Of a stretch of 6,665 nucleotides of DNA, positions 6,475 through 6,665 are shown one piece after another (the first letter of the stretch is position 1; each line of letters begins with the position of its first letter). The position numbers and the translations under genes were made by a program. A model generated the notes under the pieces. It saw nothing but the letters and a program-made list of their open reading frames with translations, ran no database searches and was not told the DNA's origin. The stretch is from Rhodoferax sp. (GTDB lineage Bacteria > Pseudomonadota > Gammaproteobacteria > Burkholderiales > Burkholderiaceae_C), in NCBI GenBank assembly GCA_029946045.1, contig JAQSDS010000078.1:1-6665 (forward strand), in the 5' to 3' direction.

Positions 6475-6665
6475 ATGACCACACCTGCTTTGAAAACCCT
6501 CGGCCTGATTGGCGGCATGAGCTGGGAGTCGACCGTGCCCTACTACCGTCAGATCAATGAAACCGTCAAGGCCCAATTAGGCGGCCTGCATTCTGCCCGG
6601 ATCATTCTGTACAGCGTCGACTTTGCAGAAATTGAACAATTGCAAGCCAGCGGCCAGTGGCAGAC
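6475..6665 (+). CDS. Aspartate/glutamate racemase family protein, N-terminal part, 3' truncated
   Basis: An ATG at 6475 opens a frame that runs off the right edge after 63 complete codons. GAGAG at 6462-6466, 8 bases upstream, is a fair ribosome-binding site. The start, KTLGLIGGMSWESTVPYYR (7-25), then LGGLHSARIILYSVDFAEIE (35-54), is typical of the YgeA-like branch of the Asp/Glu racemase superfamily (about 230 residues). These are cofactor-independent cytoplasmic enzymes that use two cysteines to invert an amino-acid alpha carbon. Neither catalytic cysteine is within the visible part, so activity cannot be judged. Its closeness to the LysE-type gene suggests shared transcription. Confidence 0.9.
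   Translation, partial: MTTPALKTLGLIGGMSWESTVPYYRQINETVKAQLGGLHSARIILYSVDFAEIEQLQASGQWQ

Overview
The window looks like a chromosomal segment of a GC-rich betaproteobacterium of the order Burkholderiales, most likely Comamonadaceae (Rhodoferax/Polaromonas-like). This rests on the high-GC codon use, on the DUF3567-type and DUF3108-type genes that are characteristic of that order, and on the style of the lactate genes. No identity search was possible, so the genus is an inference. All genes are on the + strand. I see no insertion sequence, phage gene, tRNA, rRNA or CRISPR array, and codon use looks even throughout.

Region 1 (1-3528) is a lactate-utilisation cluster. It holds the C-terminal iron-sulphur half of a flavin/Fe-S D-lactate dehydrogenase (Dld-II type, cut by the left edge), a complete LctP/LldP-family lactate permease, and a single-domain universal stress protein 27 bases downstream. 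The permease would import lactate, the dehydrogenase would oxidise it to pyruvate and pass electrons to the respiratory chain, and the Usp probably supports the same condition. A 20-codon upstream ORF with a good Shine-Dalgarno sequence sits between dehydrogenase and permease and overlaps the permease start as ATGA.

Region 2 (3529-5386) begins with a 126-base gap holding a perfect 10-bp hairpin and two short palindromes that share a TGTCGG half-site. It continues with a MarC/YhgN-family membrane protein and a DUF3108 protein that has an N-terminal membrane segment and a long Ala/Pro-rich linker. A 15-codon mini-ORF bridges these two genes through ATGA and TTGA overlaps.

Region 3 (5387-6665) has a small DUF3567 protein, a LysE/RhtB-family amino-acid exporter, and the first 63 codons of an aspartate/glutamate racemase that runs off the right edge. 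Exporter and racemase are 26 bases apart and could be co-transcribed.

The gene content is ordinary for the lineage. I found no convincing new multi-gene system. The items most worth a second look are the short upstream ORFs that overlap the lctP and DUF3108 starts, and the palindromes upstream of the marC-family gene.
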